From Corynebacterium sp. J010B-136 (GTDB taxonomy: Bacteria > Actinomycetota > Actinomycetes > Mycobacteriales > Mycobacteriaceae): a DNA stretch of 64,000 nt. The stretch lies in assembly GCF_002967075.1 (NCBI RefSeq), contig NZ_PUGE01000007.1, forward strand, positions 62,001-126,000, given 5' to 3'. The notes beneath the pieces are model-generated. The model searched no databases. It was not told where the DNA came from and was given only the letters and a program-made list of their open reading frames with translations. The translations under genes and the position numbers were made by a program. Positions 1-9,398 of this stretch are shown here, piece by piece (the stretch's first letter is position 1; each line of letters starts with the position of its first letter).

Positions 1-2
1 CG

Positions 3-644
3 ACTCGCCCTTTCATCGATGCGCTATCGCTTATCCGCGAAGCAACGTCCACGGTAAATACTGCAGACGGTCCAAGCTTGCGTCTGGTTCTTGCAGGCCC
101 CGGCGATCCGCCTGCATTGCCCGCTGGTTCTCCAGCTACCATCGCGGCGACAATCAACGGTCAAGGGGCGCTGGTCGTGCGCATACAGGCTGATAATCCT
201 GCTGATGAGCACCATCTAGTCCTAGTACCAGAAAAGACAGCGCGCGGAACAGACTGGACCATCTTTAAAGAGTCCGCGCCCCTGCCTTCGCCCGCGTGGT
301 TAAGCCCCGGTGATGCCGATGCCTTACTATCCCAAGCGACCGAAGAATCGGCGGCCCTGATTGAAGCGATGGGTTATAAAACGGACAAAGTCCCCAATCC
401 GCGTTTAACGGTGGGGACTTTGGCTGACTTTTATGACACCCCAGGACTGCCATCGAGTACTCCTGCGCGCTCAGCAAAGCTATTTGCTCGCGCGGATCGC
501 GTAGCTGCGATCATTGAAACAGTCACCGATCGCGTCGGTGACCACAGCCTCGACCCGCAGCTCTTTCGCCTCTGGCGCCATGTACGAGCAGCGCGCGTAG
601 CCGGAGTCGACTACGCGCTGATCGATTTTGCTCGCGGTGCCTAG
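3..644 (+). CDS. Conserved hypothetical protein, 5' end outside the window
   Basis: An open frame runs from the left edge (frame of position 3) to a TAG at 642-644, giving 213 visible residues with no stop. A TTG at 78 could serve as a start, but the frame stays open upstream of it, so the gene more likely begins outside the window. The protein has no membrane segment or motif I recognise; it is Ala-rich, with a C-terminal basic stretch around LWRHVRAARVAG. It converges on the ferrochelatase gene, leaving only 13 nt between the two stop codons. By position it matches the hypothetical gene that lies beside hemH in C. glutamicum. The function is unknown. Confidence 0.7.
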   Translation, partial: TRPFIDALSLIREATSTVNTADGPSLRLVLAGPGDPPALPAGSPATIAATINGQGALVVRIQADNPADEHHLVLVPEKTARGTDWTIFKESAPLPSPAWLSPGDADALLSQATEESAALIEAMGYKTDKVPNPRLTVGTLADFYDTPGLPSSTPARSAKLFARADRVAAIIETVTDRVGDHSLDPQLFRLWRHVRAARVAGVDYALIDFARGA

Positions 645-657
645 ACCCTACGGCAAC

Positions 658-1752
658 TTAGGCAGAAGTCTTAGCTTGCTTTAACGCCCAGATATCACAG
701 CAGCCTGCGGCGCAGGGGTTGCCATTTTTCGTGCGCCCTTGCACGGTGACATCACCTAGGATTTCAGGCTTGCAGCCCGCGGTGTTTTCCTCGATCAAAT
801 CGACAATCATCGCGGCGAAGGAATCTTTAGGACCCACGGTATTCGCGCGGGAAACCTGTACTCCAAGCTCCTGGGCTGCATCGACAAGCTCTGTGTCCAG
901 GTCCCAAATGACCTCCATGTGATCGGAGATAAAACCGATCGGAGAAACCACCACGGCTTTAACGCCATTTTCCGCATGGATTGCCTCGGTGTGGTCAACA
1001 ATATCGGGCTCCAGCCACGGCGTGCGCGGATCGCCGGAGCGTGACTGCCACACCACGTCATACTCCTCAACGCCGGCGGCCTCAGCGACTAAGCGGGCTG
1101 CTTCAGCAACCTGACGCGAGTAGAGATTGGGATTATCCTCGCCGCCGCCGACTTCGTCGTGTGCCGTTGGAACAGAATGCGCCGTAAAGAGCACGCGCAT
1201 GCTATCGCGCTTATCTTCATCAACCGCAGCAATTGCTTCTTGCAACGCCTTTGCATTTTCCTCGATGAAATCTGGGTGCGAGAAGAAATGACGCAGCTTT
1301 ACCATGTCAATACTTGGAAGGTTCTTATCTTCCAGGTGCTTCCGCACACGCACGATGTCTTCGTTGTATTGACGACACGCTGAATATCCGCCCCACGCAG
1401 AAGTGGCGAATACGAGGGCGGAACGAACACCGTCGGCCACCATTTGCTCAGCGGTGTCTTCAGCTAGCGGGTGCCAGTTGCGGTTGCCGAAGTACACGGG
1501 CATATCGATGCCGCGGGACTTCAGCTCCTTTTCTACATGGTCAATGATTTCGCGGTTGAGGTCATTGAGCGGGCTTTTGCCGTTGAAGTGGAAATAGTGC
1601 TCTCCTACTTCTACTAAGCGCTCGCGTGGAATGCCGCGTCCACGCGTTACGTTCTCTAGAAATGGAACGACCTCCTCATTGCTTTCCGGGCCACCGAAGG
1701 AAAGTACGAGGAGGGCATCATAATCACGGGGGTTTGGGGATGATTCGGTCAT
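658..1752 (-). CDS. hemH: Ferrochelatase (coproporphyrin type)
   Basis: The 364-residue protein inserts Fe2+ into the porphyrin ring late in heme synthesis. Actinobacterial members use coproporphyrin III and are also named CpfC. Visible family features are LVLSFGGPE near the N terminus, the metal-site His192 in TAHSVP, and E280 in ISDHMEVIWD. Cys126 and the C-terminal Cys347, Cys351 and Cys352 resemble the [2Fe-2S] ligands known from actinobacterial ferrochelatases. The start ATG has no clear Shine-Dalgarno sequence; the palindrome CCAACTAAAGTTGG at 1767-1780 lies just upstream. The gene follows the NlpC/P60 gene on the same strand with an 81-nt gap. It would feed the heme A pathway (ctaB, ctaA) found elsewhere in this window. 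Confidence 0.93.
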   Translation of the reverse strand: MTESSPNPRDYDALLVLSFGGPESNEEVVPFLENVTRGRGIPRERLVEVGEHYFHFNGKSPLNDLNREIIDHVEKELKSRGIDMPVYFGNRNWHPLAEDTAEQMVADGVRSALVFATSAWGGYSACRQYNEDIVRVRKHLEDKNLPSIDMVKLRHFFSHPDFIEENAKALQEAIAAVDEDKRDSMRVLFTAHSVPTAHDEVGGGEDNPNLYSRQVAEAARLVAEAAGVEEYDVVWQSRSGDPRTPWLEPDIVDHTEAIHAENGVKAVVVSPIGFISDHMEVIWDLDTELVDAAQELGVQVSRANTVGPKDSFAAMIVDLIEENTAGCKPEILGDVTVQGRTKNGNPCAAGCCDIWALKQAKTSA

Positions 1753-1833
1753 AGTGAAGCATCATACCAACTAAAGTTGGATATTTAGAACCACCGTGAG
1801 GTTGGGTCTGACACACTTATCAGTGCGTGAATT

Positions 1834-3591
1834 TTAGAGCAGACGAACTGCGTATTCTGACATTCCGGACCAGCGAACCGGGCTCTTGGTTACAGTTTGA
1901 CCGGACTGTGGGGCTTCCAGCATCATGCCGTCGCCCAAGTAGATAGCGACGTGGTGATTGCCACTAGGGCCATAGAAAATCAGGTCGCCGCGTTCCATCT
2001 CTTGCGGACTAATGTGCTGGCCCTTGTTGTACTGGTAGCCGGTAAAGTGCGGCAGCGAGATGCCAACGCCAGCAAAGGCGTAGATCATCAAACCTGAGCA
2101 GTCGAAACCGACCTTATTGTAGTCACCGAAGGAATCGGCAACGCCTCCGTCGCGAATACCCTTGGTAGGACCATTCGCGTCGCCGCCGCCCCAGGCATAA
2201 GGAACGCCAATTTGCGACTCGGCACGTGCGATGACCGCTTCGATCTTCTCGCTGCGGGAGGCATCGCCAAGCTCTGCTGCCGCGGACTCTTCCACGGAAC
2301 TTGCAGTCGGCAGATCTTCTAAGACGCCAGCCAATTCAGCTGCGGAGCTAGATTCTTCTGCAGGTCCTTGTTGTGGAAATAGCGCACTGCTGCCAGCGAC
2401 CAATGCTTCGGATGTTGCTTCTGTAGAGGAAGTATCTGCGCCACCTGATGTTGAATCGACAGAAAGTTCTGGCTGGGAAGCAGCAATGATTGCCGCTGCT
2501 GCACCTACGGCGAGACCCGCCAATTGCGCTGCCTGGTCACCATCAACACTGCTGCCTTGACTTGGCTCAGCCTGTGCTGGAGCATCGCCTGGGGTTCCAG
2601 CAGCTGAAGGCGCTACTGGCGCGGAGTAATTCTGCGTGGAAGACTGCGCAGGCGTTTCCTGGGACGAAGAAGCGTCTGCAGGCTCAGCGGTTTCACTAGC
2701 CGACTCAGATTCACTGTTTGCAGCAGCTTCCGGCTCGGAGGTTTCCGACTCTGCCGAGGGCTCTGATGCTTCGCTTGTCGATGCAGGAGACTCGCTAGGG
2801 CTCGTTTCTTTAGCCTCCGTGGACGCTTCAGATTCCGAAGGTTCTTCGCCACGTGCCGAGGATAATGCTGCTTGTGCCTCTTGCTGAAGGGCAACCAGCT
2901 TTTCATGCTCAGAGGAGACTTCGCTGACGCGCGTTTGGTTTTGCTCCAGCACAGCGCGAGCTTCATCTTCAGCTGCTTCGGCATTAGCTTCACGCTCAAC
3001 CGCTAGCTGCTCAGCCTTGCGCAGCTGAGATTCCTTATTGGACTTCTCAGTGCGTACTCGTTCCAATTCAGTAACGGTGCCCTGCTGCTTTTCTGCTTGA
3101 GAGCGCAGGAAACTCTGGCGCGTGAGCATGTCCTCCCGGGCATCGCCACCAGCAGCACTGGTGACAGACTCTGAGGTATTGGCACGACGATAAGCCGAAC
3201 GAGAAATCTCGTCCAGTTTTTCCTGTGCGCCTTCGACGTCTACCTGGGCATCGTCAAGCTCACTGCGTGCAGCAAGGGTTCCGCGTCGTGCTTGCTCAGA
3301 AAGGTTGCGCGCGTCCTGCAAGTCAACCAAAGCCTGGTTGGCGCGCTCACGGAATTCACCGAGTTCGCCTTCCAGACGGGCTATTTCTTCCTGGACATCG
3401 GCAATCGCACCGGCCAAAGAAGCAACCGAAACATCACCGTTTAAGACACCTTGAAGCTTTTCGATAGCGGAAGTGTTTTCTTCAGCAACCGCTGGGGTTG
3501 TTGTGGAGATCAGCGAAACGCTGAGCGTACATGCGACAGCTGCTAAGGCTGCCCGCATACGATGCGTGCGCTTGGAAGAGGTGGTGGCCAC
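1834..3591 (-). CDS. Secreted RipA-like NlpC/P60 peptidoglycan endopeptidase
   Basis: The 585-residue exported cell-wall hydrolase probably cleaves peptide stems during cell separation. It starts at GTG after GAGGAG. A signal peptide (residues 1-36) ends in AVA. A long coiled coil spans about 42-245, an acidic Ser/Glu/Ala/Pro-rich linker about 246-350, a short hydrophobic Ala/Ile stretch 357-371, and the NlpC/P60 domain about 448-585. Catalytic Cys498 (FDCSG), His547 and Glu559 have exactly the spacing (49 and 12 residues) of the RipA triad C383/H432/E444. The architecture, with a regulatory N-terminal coiled coil and C-terminal P60 domain, is that of mycobacterial RipA and C. glutamicum Cg1735. 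A weak hairpin (1811-1828) follows the stop. The very long low-complexity linker is the odd part. Confidence 0.9.
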   Translation of the reverse strand: MATTSSKRTHRMRAALAAVACTLSVSLISTTTPAVAEENTSAIEKLQGVLNGDVSVASLAGAIADVQEEIARLEGELGEFRERANQALVDLQDARNLSEQARRGTLAARSELDDAQVDVEGAQEKLDEISRSAYRRANTSESVTSAAGGDAREDMLTRQSFLRSQAEKQQGTVTELERVRTEKSNKESQLRKAEQLAVEREANAEAAEDEARAVLEQNQTRVSEVSSEHEKLVALQQEAQAALSSARGEEPSESEASTEAKETSPSESPASTSEASEPSAESETSEPEAAANSESESASETAEPADASSSQETPAQSSTQNYSAPVAPSAAGTPGDAPAQAEPSQGSSVDGDQAAQLAGLAVGAAAAIIAASQPELSVDSTSGGADTSSTEATSEALVAGSSALFPQQGPAEESSSAAELAGVLEDLPTASSVEESAAAELGDASRSEKIEAVIARAESQIGVPYAWGGGDANGPTKGIRDGGVADSFGDYNKVGFDCSGLMIYAFAGVGISLPHFTGYQYNKGQHISPQEMERGDLIFYGPSGNHHVAIYLGDGMMLEAPQSGQTVTKSPVRWSGMSEYAVRLL

Positions 3592-4240
3592 GAATTAACT
3601 CCTCACACCACCACCAGAAGTCAAAGCCATGATGCGGTGGAGTGATTTGAGCATAGAAATGCCCGGGAGCCCTTACTCAGGCTGCCGCGAACACACGCTT
3701 ATTTGCACACGCGCTCTTCAGCGCCTCAATAAAGACCCTCACTCCTGACAACCAGCAGTGGGTGCTCAGTAAAAAGCGAATAGAAAATACGCCTCCGCGA
3801 ATTAATTGCTACCGAATATTTGCCACTGCAAAGACCCCACTATTGACCAAGAATGCTTCAGCTCTTGGCGTGCTTCCCCACATGCCCGTGCTGACTTCAT
3901 GCATCACTGTCAATATTCAAGTCTTAAACCGTGACTAATTATCACTAGAACCAACTCGTGAGTCGATGTTTGAACCATACGACACACACCCAACCCCTCG
4001 CATCTACTTTCACAAGAAACACATACGTCAAGCACCGCCACATGACTTAACTCGGGTAGGTAACCAGCACTTCTGTAATCAATTCGTGACAATTGTAATG
4101 TTGGTCACACTTGGCAAAGCGCGCGCAATAATCTACCGGGATAGCCACCATCGGCGTGATATGGAGAAGCGACCCCAGTGTTCTGCCTAAAATCCGCAGG
4201 CCAACGCCCAAAAGGCTCTCATTGCCGGATGATGCGCAAG
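3592..4240. other. Long intergenic region upstream of the NlpC/P60 gene
   Basis: This stretch of about 650 bp has no credible gene; the small open frames in it lack ribosome sites and family resemblance. It should hold the promoter of the minus-strand hydrolase gene. Seen in it are an inverted repeat GTGAC (4086-4090) / GTCAC (4104-4108) with 13 nt between, and a good -35-like TTGACA on the minus strand near 3910 without a matching -10. I looked for the conserved blocks of the c-di-AMP (ydaO) riboswitch, which precedes some actinobacterial cell-wall hydrolase genes, and did not find them. Confidence 0.6.
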
Positions 4241-4273
4241 AAAAAACCGCCCGCTCCAACAAGGGAGGGGCGG
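4241..4273 (-). terminator. Intrinsic terminator after the Rv1476-like gene
   Basis: CCGCCC (4247-4252) plus CTCC (4254-4257) pair with GGAG (4264-4267) plus GGGCGG (4268-4273) around a 6-nt loop with one bulged base. Read on the minus strand the stem is followed by TTTTTT (4241-4246). It lies 23 nt past the stop of the 4296-4754 gene and separates it from the hydrolase gene. Confidence 0.8.
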
Positions 4274-4295
4274 CGAAAAGTAAAGGGGTGATGCC

Positions 4296-4754
4296 TTACT
4301 TTTGAATAACGGACCTATATACAAACAGTCCCGCGACGACGAGGGCGACAACAACCATCGCCACAATCAGCGGCCAGGGAACGCCGAAGGGATCGACGCC
4401 GGCATAAAACCGGTCAAGTAACTCAACTTGATTTACGCCTTGCGTTATATCACCCTGTGTCGCTTCGATAGCCGCACGCGAGTAGGTGTCGCTAACTGCA
4501 GATACATTACGCACGGTTTGCACAACGACAGTATCTAGCCCGGTTGCATCTTGAAGTTCTTGTGCAATATCTCGCGCGTCGGCAAGCCGTGTTGGATAAA
4601 CATCAACAACAGCTATGCCGTGCGAATCCTGGAGGGCGGAAACGATTGGGCCTTGAATCTCTGCATTGGTAGCAAGATCGGGGTTTGAAAACGCCACGCC
4701 ATCTTCTGCGAGCTGTGCAGAAAGGTCGGGGATGTCAACGCCCTCTGGAATCAT
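4296..4754 (-). CDS. Rv1476-like membrane-anchored protein (DUF6676)
   Basis: This 152-residue protein has a soluble N-terminal domain of about 120 residues and a single C-terminal membrane helix (about 126-149, PWPLIVAMVVVALVVAGL), so it is probably tail-anchored with a short basic end. It starts at ATG after AAAGGGG. The order aconitase, this protein, RipA-like hydrolase matches Mycobacterium tuberculosis Rv1475c (acn), Rv1476, Rv1477 (ripA), which supports the family call. The N-terminal segment (IPEGVDIPDLSAQLAEDGVAF) is typical of the family. Its biochemical role is unknown; the conserved neighbourhood suggests a link to cell-wall hydrolysis. It is divergent from acn and has its own terminator. 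Confidence 0.75.
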   Translation of the reverse strand: MIPEGVDIPDLSAQLAEDGVAFSNPDLATNAEIQGPIVSALQDSHGIAVVDVYPTRLADARDIAQELQDATGLDTVVVQTVRNVSAVSDTYSRAAIEATQGDITQGVNQVELLDRFYAGVDPFGVPWPLIVAMVVVALVVAGLFVYRSVIQK

Positions 4755-5059
4755 TACGTGCTACCCCTTTTGTCGTGTAGTCCATTGGTGGATACTTCAA
4801 GCCTCTTCCCAGGTTATATCCAAATTGGGTGCTTTGAGTAGCGATGACGCGCCGATAAACCGCAAATAGTGGAAACAGTACGCGCGTTCCGTTAGTATCG
4901 AAGGCGTCCAACGAGATACCTCACTACAATGGGAGGATGAACCATTCGGTTCGCCTCATTAGCGTTTGACTGAAAACCCATGACTCAAGCGGTTAGAAGG
5001 CAGCGGGTGGTGAGGATAACTGAATGTTTAGTTCAAAACAACAAGGAATGGAGCTCCCT
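4755..5059. other. Divergent promoter region between the Rv1476-like gene and acn
   Basis: This region of about 305 bp holds the acn promoter and AcnR-type operator (see 4876-4898) and an inferred 5' untranslated leader of about 150 nt before the acn start. A ten-codon frame (ATG 4937 to TGA) sits in the leader, but its GGGAGG abuts the ATG with no spacer, so I do not call it. No other gene is visible. Confidence 0.6.
4876..4898 (+). promoter_or_regulatory. Candidate AcnR operator and acn -10 element
   Basis: CAGTACGCGCGTTCCG (4876-4891) matches the published C. glutamicum AcnR motif CAGNACnnncGTACTG at 8 of 10 half-site bases plus the central C. A TAGTAT at 4893-4898 fits a -10 box, placing transcription start near 4905 and the operator at about -29 to -14. 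That is essentially the place described for AcnR in C. glutamicum. Binding would block RNA polymerase. The right half-site is imperfect. Confidence 0.65.
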
Positions 5060-7876
5060 GTGACTGAAAGCTTGAACTCCTTTGATACCAAGAAGACTCT
5101 TGATGTCAATGGCAAGGAATACACTTATTTCGACATTACCGCCGTTGAAGGCCTCGAGAAGCTTCCATACTCTCTGAAGGTCTTGGCAGAAAACCTTCTG
5201 CGCACCGAAGACGGTAAGAACGTAACCGAAGAGCACATCAAGGCTCTTGCAAACTGGGACCCAGAAGCTGAGCCAGAGACTGAAATTCAGTTCACCCCAG
5301 CTCGTGTTCTGATGCAGGACTTCACCGGTGTTCCATGTGTTGTCGACTTGGCAACCATGCGTGAGGCAGTTTCCGCACTGGGTGGCACCCCAGACCAGGT
5401 AAACCCTCTGAACCCAGCTGAGATGGTTATTGACCACTCCGTTATTACTGAGGCCTTCGGCTCCGCTGATGCTTTGGAAAAGAACGTTGAGATTGAGTAC
5501 CAGCGCAACGAAGAGCGCTACCAGTTCCTGCGTTGGGGTGCTGAGAACTTCTCCAACTTCAAGGTTGTTCCTCCAGGAACCGGTATTGTCCACCAGGTAA
5601 ACATTGAGTACCTGTCCCGCGTAGTCTTCGACAACGACGGTCTGGCATACCCAGATACCTGTATTGGTACTGACTCCCACACCACCATGGAAAACGGCCT
5701 GGGCATTCTGGGCTGGGGCGTTGGCGGCATCGAGGCTGAGGCCGCAATGCTTGGCCAGCCAGTTTCCATGCTCATCCCTAAGGTTGTTGGCTTCAAGCTG
5801 ACCGGCGACATCCCAGCTGGCGTTACCGCAACCGACGTGGTTTTGACCATCACCCAGATGCTGCGTCAGCACGGCGTAGTCCAGAAGTTCGTAGAGTTCT
5901 ACGGCAATGGCGTTAAGTCCATCCCACTGGCAAACCGCGCAACCATCGGCAACATGTCCCCTGAGTTCGGTTCCACCGCGGCGATGTTCCCAATCGACGA
6001 GGAAACCATCAAGTACCTCGAGCTGACCGGTCGCCCACAGGAGCAGATCGATCGCGTCGAGGCTTACGCTAAGGCTCAGACCATGTGGCTGGAGCAGGAC
6101 GGTGTAGAGCCTAAGTTCTCTGAGTACCTCGAACTCGACCTGAGCACCGTTGTGCCTTCCATCGCTGGCCCTAAGCGTCCACAGGACCGCATCCTGCAGT
6201 CCGAGGCGAAGGAACAGTTCCGTAAGGACCTGGGCAACTACACCACCGACGAAGTTCTTGTCGACGAGTCCTCTGCTGCTGCAAAGCGCATGACCTCCGA
6301 GTCCGGCATTGTTGCTGACGGTGACGACGTCACCGGTGGCCTGAACTACTCCCGCGCTGGTAAGGGCGAGTCTGCTGCAGCTGGTGCTGTTGGCCGTCAG
6401 TCCAACCCAGTTATCGTTGAGTCCCCTAACGGTGGCGAGTACACCCTGGACCACGGCATGGTTGCTATTGCTTCCATCACCTCTTGCACCAACACCTCTA
6501 ACCCATCGGTCATGATCGGTGCTGGTCTGATTGCTCGCAAGGCTGCTGAGCTCGGTCTTGAGTCCAAGCCATGGGTTAAGACCATTTGTGCTCCTGGTTC
6601 CCAGGTTGTTGACGGCTACTTCCGTCGTGCAGACCTGTGGAAGGACCTTGAGGCTATGGGCTTCTACCTCTCCGGCTTCGGTTGCACCTCTTGTATCGGT
6701 AACTCCGGCCCACTGCCAGATGAGATCTCTGATGCCATCAACGAGCACGACTTGGCTGCAACCGCAGTTCTGTCGGGTAACCGTAACTTCGAAGGCCGCA
6801 TCTCCCCTGACGTGAAGATGAACTACCTGGCTTCGCCAATCATGGTCATTGCTTACGCAATCGCCGGCACCATGGACTTCGACTTCGAGACCCAGGCTCT
6901 GGGTCAGGACAAGGACGGCAACGATGTCTTCTTGAAGGACATCTGGCCATCCACCGAAGAGATCGAAGCAACCATCCAGGAAGCTATCTCCCGCGAAATG
7001 TACGAAGCCGACTACGCTGACGTATTCAAGGGCGACGACGCATGGCGCAAACTGAACGTTCCAGAAGGCGAGACCTTCAAGTGGGACGAAGACTCCACCT
7101 ACATCCGTAAGGCACCTTACTTCGACGGCATGGAAGCTGAGCCAGCTCCAGTTCAAGACATCAAGGGCGCTCGCGTTCTGGTGAAGCTGGGCGACTCGGT
7201 CACCACTGACCACATCTCCCCTGCTTCGGCTATTAAGCCAGGCACCCCAGCTGCTCAGTACCTAGATGCACACGGTGTTGACCGCGTTGACTACAACTCC
7301 TTGGGTTCTCGTCGTGGTAACCACGAGGTCATGGTTCGCGGTACCTTCGCTAACATCCGTCTGGCTAACCAGTTGGTTGATATCACCGGTGGCTACACCT
7401 TGGACTTCACCAAGGAAGATGCACCACAGTCCTTCATCTACGATGCGTCTGTGAACTACCAGGAAGCTGGCATCCCGCTGGTCGTCCTCGGTGGCAAGGA
7501 ATACGGTTCCGGTTCTTCCCGTGACTGGGCTGCTAAGGGCACCAACCTGCTGGGTGTTAAGGCAGTTATCGTTGAGTCCTTCGAGCGTATTCACCGCTCC
7601 AACCTCATCGGTATGGGCGTTGTCCCACTGCAGTTCCCTGCTGGCGAGTCTCACGAGTCCCTCGGCCTTGACGGCCACGAGACCTTCGACATCGAAGGCC
7701 TTGAGGAACTCAACAATGGCACCACGCCAAAGACCCTGAAAGTCACCGCAACCAAGGATTCCGGCGAAAAGGTTGAGTTTGACGCCACCGTTCGTATCGA
7801 CACGCCGGGTGAGGCTGACTACTTCCGTCACGGCGGTATTCTGCAGTACGTTCTGCGTCAGATGGTCAAGTCTTAA
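5060..7876 (+). CDS. acn: Aconitate hydratase (aconitase)
   Basis: The 938-residue cytosolic [4Fe-4S] enzyme interconverts citrate and isocitrate in the TCA and glyoxylate cycles. Cluster ligands are visible in [11 protein letters not shown] and [13 protein letters not shown], with the substrate motifs [22 protein letters not shown] and [14 protein letters not shown] chose GTG 5060 because GGAG (5050-5053) lies 6 nt upstream and the start VTESLNSF and the total length match the C. glutamicum enzyme. ATG 5024 and ATG 5048 are in-frame alternatives with poorer ribosome sites. Codon use is strongly biased (GGC, CTG, AAG, ACC), as expected for a highly expressed gene. Likely repressed by AcnR; a strong terminator follows at 7942. 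Confidence 0.97.
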   Translation: MTESLNSFDTKKTLDVNGKEYTYFDITAVEGLEKLPYSLKVLAENLLRTEDGKNVTEEHIKALANWDPEAEPETEIQFTPARVLMQDFTGVPCVVDLATMREAVSALGGTPDQVNPLNPAEMVIDHSVITEAFGSADALEKNVEIEYQRNEERYQFLRWGAENFSNFKVVPPGTGIVHQVNIEYLSRVVFDNDGLAYPDTCIGTDSHTTMENGLGILGWGVGGIEAEAAMLGQPVSMLIPKVVGFKLTGDIPAGVTATDVVLTITQMLRQHGVVQKFVEFYGNGVKSIPLANRATIGNMSPEFGSTAAMFPIDEETIKYLELTGRPQEQIDRVEAYAKAQTMWLEQDGVEPKFSEYLELDLSTVVPSIAGPKRPQDRILQSEAKEQFRKDLGNYTTDEVLVDESSAAAKRMTSESGIVADGDDVTGGLNYSRAGKGESAAAGAVGRQSNPVIVESPNGGEYTLDHGMVAIASITSCTNTSNPSVMIGAGLIARKAAELGLESKPWVKTICAPGSQVVDGYFRRADLWKDLEAMGFYLSGFGCTSCIGNSGPLPDEISDAINEHDLAATAVLSGNRNFEGRISPDVKMNYLASPIMVIAYAIAGTMDFDFETQALGQDKDGNDVFLKDIWPSTEEIEATIQEAISREMYEADYADVFKGDDAWRKLNVPEGETFKWDEDSTYIRKAPYFDGMEAEPAPVQDIKGARVLVKLGDSVTTDHISPASAIKPGTPAAQYLDAHGVDRVDYNSLGSRRGNHEVMVRGTFANIRLANQLVDITGGYTLDFTKEDAPQSFIYDASVNYQEAGIPLVVLGGKEYGSGSSRDWAAKGTNLLGVKAVIVESFERIHRSNLIGMGVVPLQFPAGESHESLGLDGHETFDIEGLEELNNGTTPKTLKVTATKDSGEKVEFDATVRIDTPGEADYFRHGGILQYVLRQMVKS

Positions 7877-7941
7877 GATAAAGGCTGACTGTCACCGCCG
7901 GAAGTTGCTAAGAAATTGCACCAGGCGATGACGACAGAATA

Positions 7942-7983
7942 AAGCGGGGTCACGATTATTTGTCGTGACCCCGCTTGGTCTTT
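7942..7983 (+). terminator. Strong intrinsic terminator after acn
   Basis: A perfect 14-bp stem, AAGCGGGGTCACGA (7942-7955) with TCGTGACCCCGCTT (7963-7976), has a 7-nt loop and is followed by GGTCTTT. It sits between acn and acnR and should stop most acn transcripts before acnR. Confidence 0.85.
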
Positions 7984-8050
7984 AAACCTTCGTTTATAAA
8001 CCTCTATATCCCGTAGTGTCTTACTATTTTCAAAGGAGCAGGCTGAGCTT

Positions 8051-8638
8051 ATGCCAATCATTAGCGATGAAGAGCTAAACCGCCGTCGCCATGACATCTT
8101 GGTGGGCGCGCGTAAATGCTTTGCGGACCATGGCTATGAAGGCGCTACTGTTCGCCTGCTCGAGGAAGCCACAGGGAAATCTCGCGGCGCAATCTTTCAC
8201 CACTTCGGTGATAAAGAATCGCTGTTTCTGGCACTCGCTAAAGAAGACACGCTGCGCCAGGCAGAAGTCGTAGCCAATAACGGTCTGGTTGAGGTGATGC
8301 GCGAGATGTTGCGCCACCCCGAACGCCACGACTGGCTGGCTACGCGCTTAGAGGTTGCCTCGCTGGTGCGCACTGACCCGTCTTTCCGTGTCCGATGGAA
8401 AGACCAGCAGTCCATCTTGGATGAGGCCATGCGTGCTCGTCTGCGCTCTAAAGCAGAGCAAGGCCGCGTGCGCGGTGATATCTCCGTGGACACGCTTATG
8501 GCTTATCTACAGACATTTATGGACGGGTTTATCTCTCGGTTAGTGCAAGGCGATACTCATGACCTCGAAGCCGTTCTGGATATCGTAGAGCACTCTATTC
8601 GTACGGCAACCTCAGCGAAGTTAAAAGCAACCGAGTAG
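8051..8638 (+). CDS. acnR: TetR-family repressor of aconitase, AcnR
   Basis: This 195-residue TetR regulator has its helix-turn-helix at about residues 10-55 (CFADHGYEGATVRLLEEATGK, then SRGAIFHHFGDKE), nearly identical to C. glutamicum AcnR. AcnR represses acn in C. glutamicum and can bind citrate with Mg2+. ATG 8051 is preceded by AAAGGAG with a long 12-nt spacer; no better in-frame start exists. It lies 174 nt after acn with a strong terminator between them, so part of its expression probably comes from a promoter in 7985-8030. The C terminus is about seven residues longer than the C. glutamicum protein. Confidence 0.93.
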   Translation: MPIISDEELNRRRHDILVGARKCFADHGYEGATVRLLEEATGKSRGAIFHHFGDKESLFLALAKEDTLRQAEVVANNGLVEVMREMLRHPERHDWLATRLEVASLVRTDPSFRVRWKDQQSILDEAMRARLRSKAEQGRVRGDISVDTLMAYLQTFMDGFISRLVQGDTHDLEAVLDIVEHSIRTATSAKLKATE

Positions 8639-8653
8639 CAGTAGAAAACGCCC

Positions 8654-8700
8654 AAGGGCCGGGCACATCCTGAAGTACATAGGATGTGCCCGGCCCTTTC
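8654..8700. terminator. Bidirectional terminator between acnR and the oxidoreductase gene
   Basis: A perfect 18-bp stem, AAGGGCCGGGCACATCCT (8654-8671) with its complement at 8681-8698, has a 9-nt loop and is followed by TTTCTCT. It lies between the convergent acnR and 8721-9398 genes and can serve both. Confidence 0.9.
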
Positions 8701-8720
8701 TCTAGATTCAGGCCTAGGTT

Positions 8721-9398
8721 TTAGGACTCCCAGATGCTGGAGACTGGCTTGTCGCCGGTGAAGAACTCCAGCGGTGCGTGTGGTGGCACCTTGTCTTCGT
8801 TGATGATCTCAGTGATGACATTGGCAACCAATTCGCGTGGGGTCTTAGCATCGCCGTCGCGCACACTGCCTGGCTCGGTGACGGTAATGCCAGCAGCTGG
8901 GTCTTCAGTTAGAAGGCCAGGGCCTAGAATTACGTGGTCGAGGCTCGAGGAATTGATCCGGTTATCGGCATTCTTCTTCGATTCCACGTAGGCATACCAA
9001 GAGCCACCGTCATTTTCTACTTCGTTGGTGGTAGCGCCCATGTAGGAAATCATAATTAAACGTGGCGCCTTATCCCCGAGTGATTCCATGCCCTCAACCA
9101 AGGCGATGGCGCCATCTTGGTCAACGGCAAAAGTGAGTTCAGCACCACCCCGGCCACCGTTGCCGGCGCCCCAGACGATGACATCGAAGCCATCGACAAG
9201 CTGTGCCCAATCAGCAGCACTTTGCTTCGTGATATCTGCGATAACTGGAGTAGCACCAAGGCCTTCCAGTTCAGCTTTGTAATCAGGATTGCGCACGAGC
9301 GAGTGAACTTCGTGACCTTTTTCTACGAGCTTCGGGGTAGTCAGCAAACCAATCTTGCCGTGACCACCGATGTACAGAACTTTCTTCGTAACAGTCAT
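8721..9398 (-). CDS. NAD(P)-binding oxidoreductase (atypical SDR)
   Basis: This 225-residue single-domain Rossmann protein has the N-terminal nucleotide motif GGHGKIG (residues 12-18), the later strand motif VWGAGNGG and a YxxxK pair (YVESK). It fits the NAD(P)H-binding, NmrA-like or atypical short-chain dehydrogenase group, often annotated as epimerase-like. The substrate is unknown. ATG 9398 follows a G-rich ribosome site (GGGTGGGG). It is monocistronic: its 3' end shares the hairpin with acnR, and its 5' end is divergent from the ACT-domain gene. Confidence 0.75.
   Translation of the reverse strand: MTVTKKVLYIGGHGKIGLLTTPKLVEKGHEVHSLVRNPDYKAELEGLGATPVIADITKQSAADWAQLVDGFDVIVWGAGNGGRGGAELTFAVDQDGAIALVEGMESLGDKAPRLIMISYMGATTNEVENDGGSWYAYVESKKNADNRINSSSLDHVILGPGLLTEDPAAGITVTEPGSVRDGDAKTPRELVANVITEIINEDKVPPHAPLEFFTGDKPVSSIWES

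Noticed and set aside
3592-4240. Possible c-di-AMP (ydaO) riboswitch before the cell-wall hydrolase
   Set aside because: The GGGGGA-type core and other conserved blocks of that RNA are not found on the minus strand.
4937-4969. Ten-codon leader peptide frame before acn
   Set aside because: The ribosome site touches the ATG with no spacer, and the peptide has no run of regulatory codons.
5033-7213. A 726-codon open frame antisense to acn
   Set aside because: It arises from the strong codon bias of acn; the translation shows no family resemblance and it has no ribosome site.
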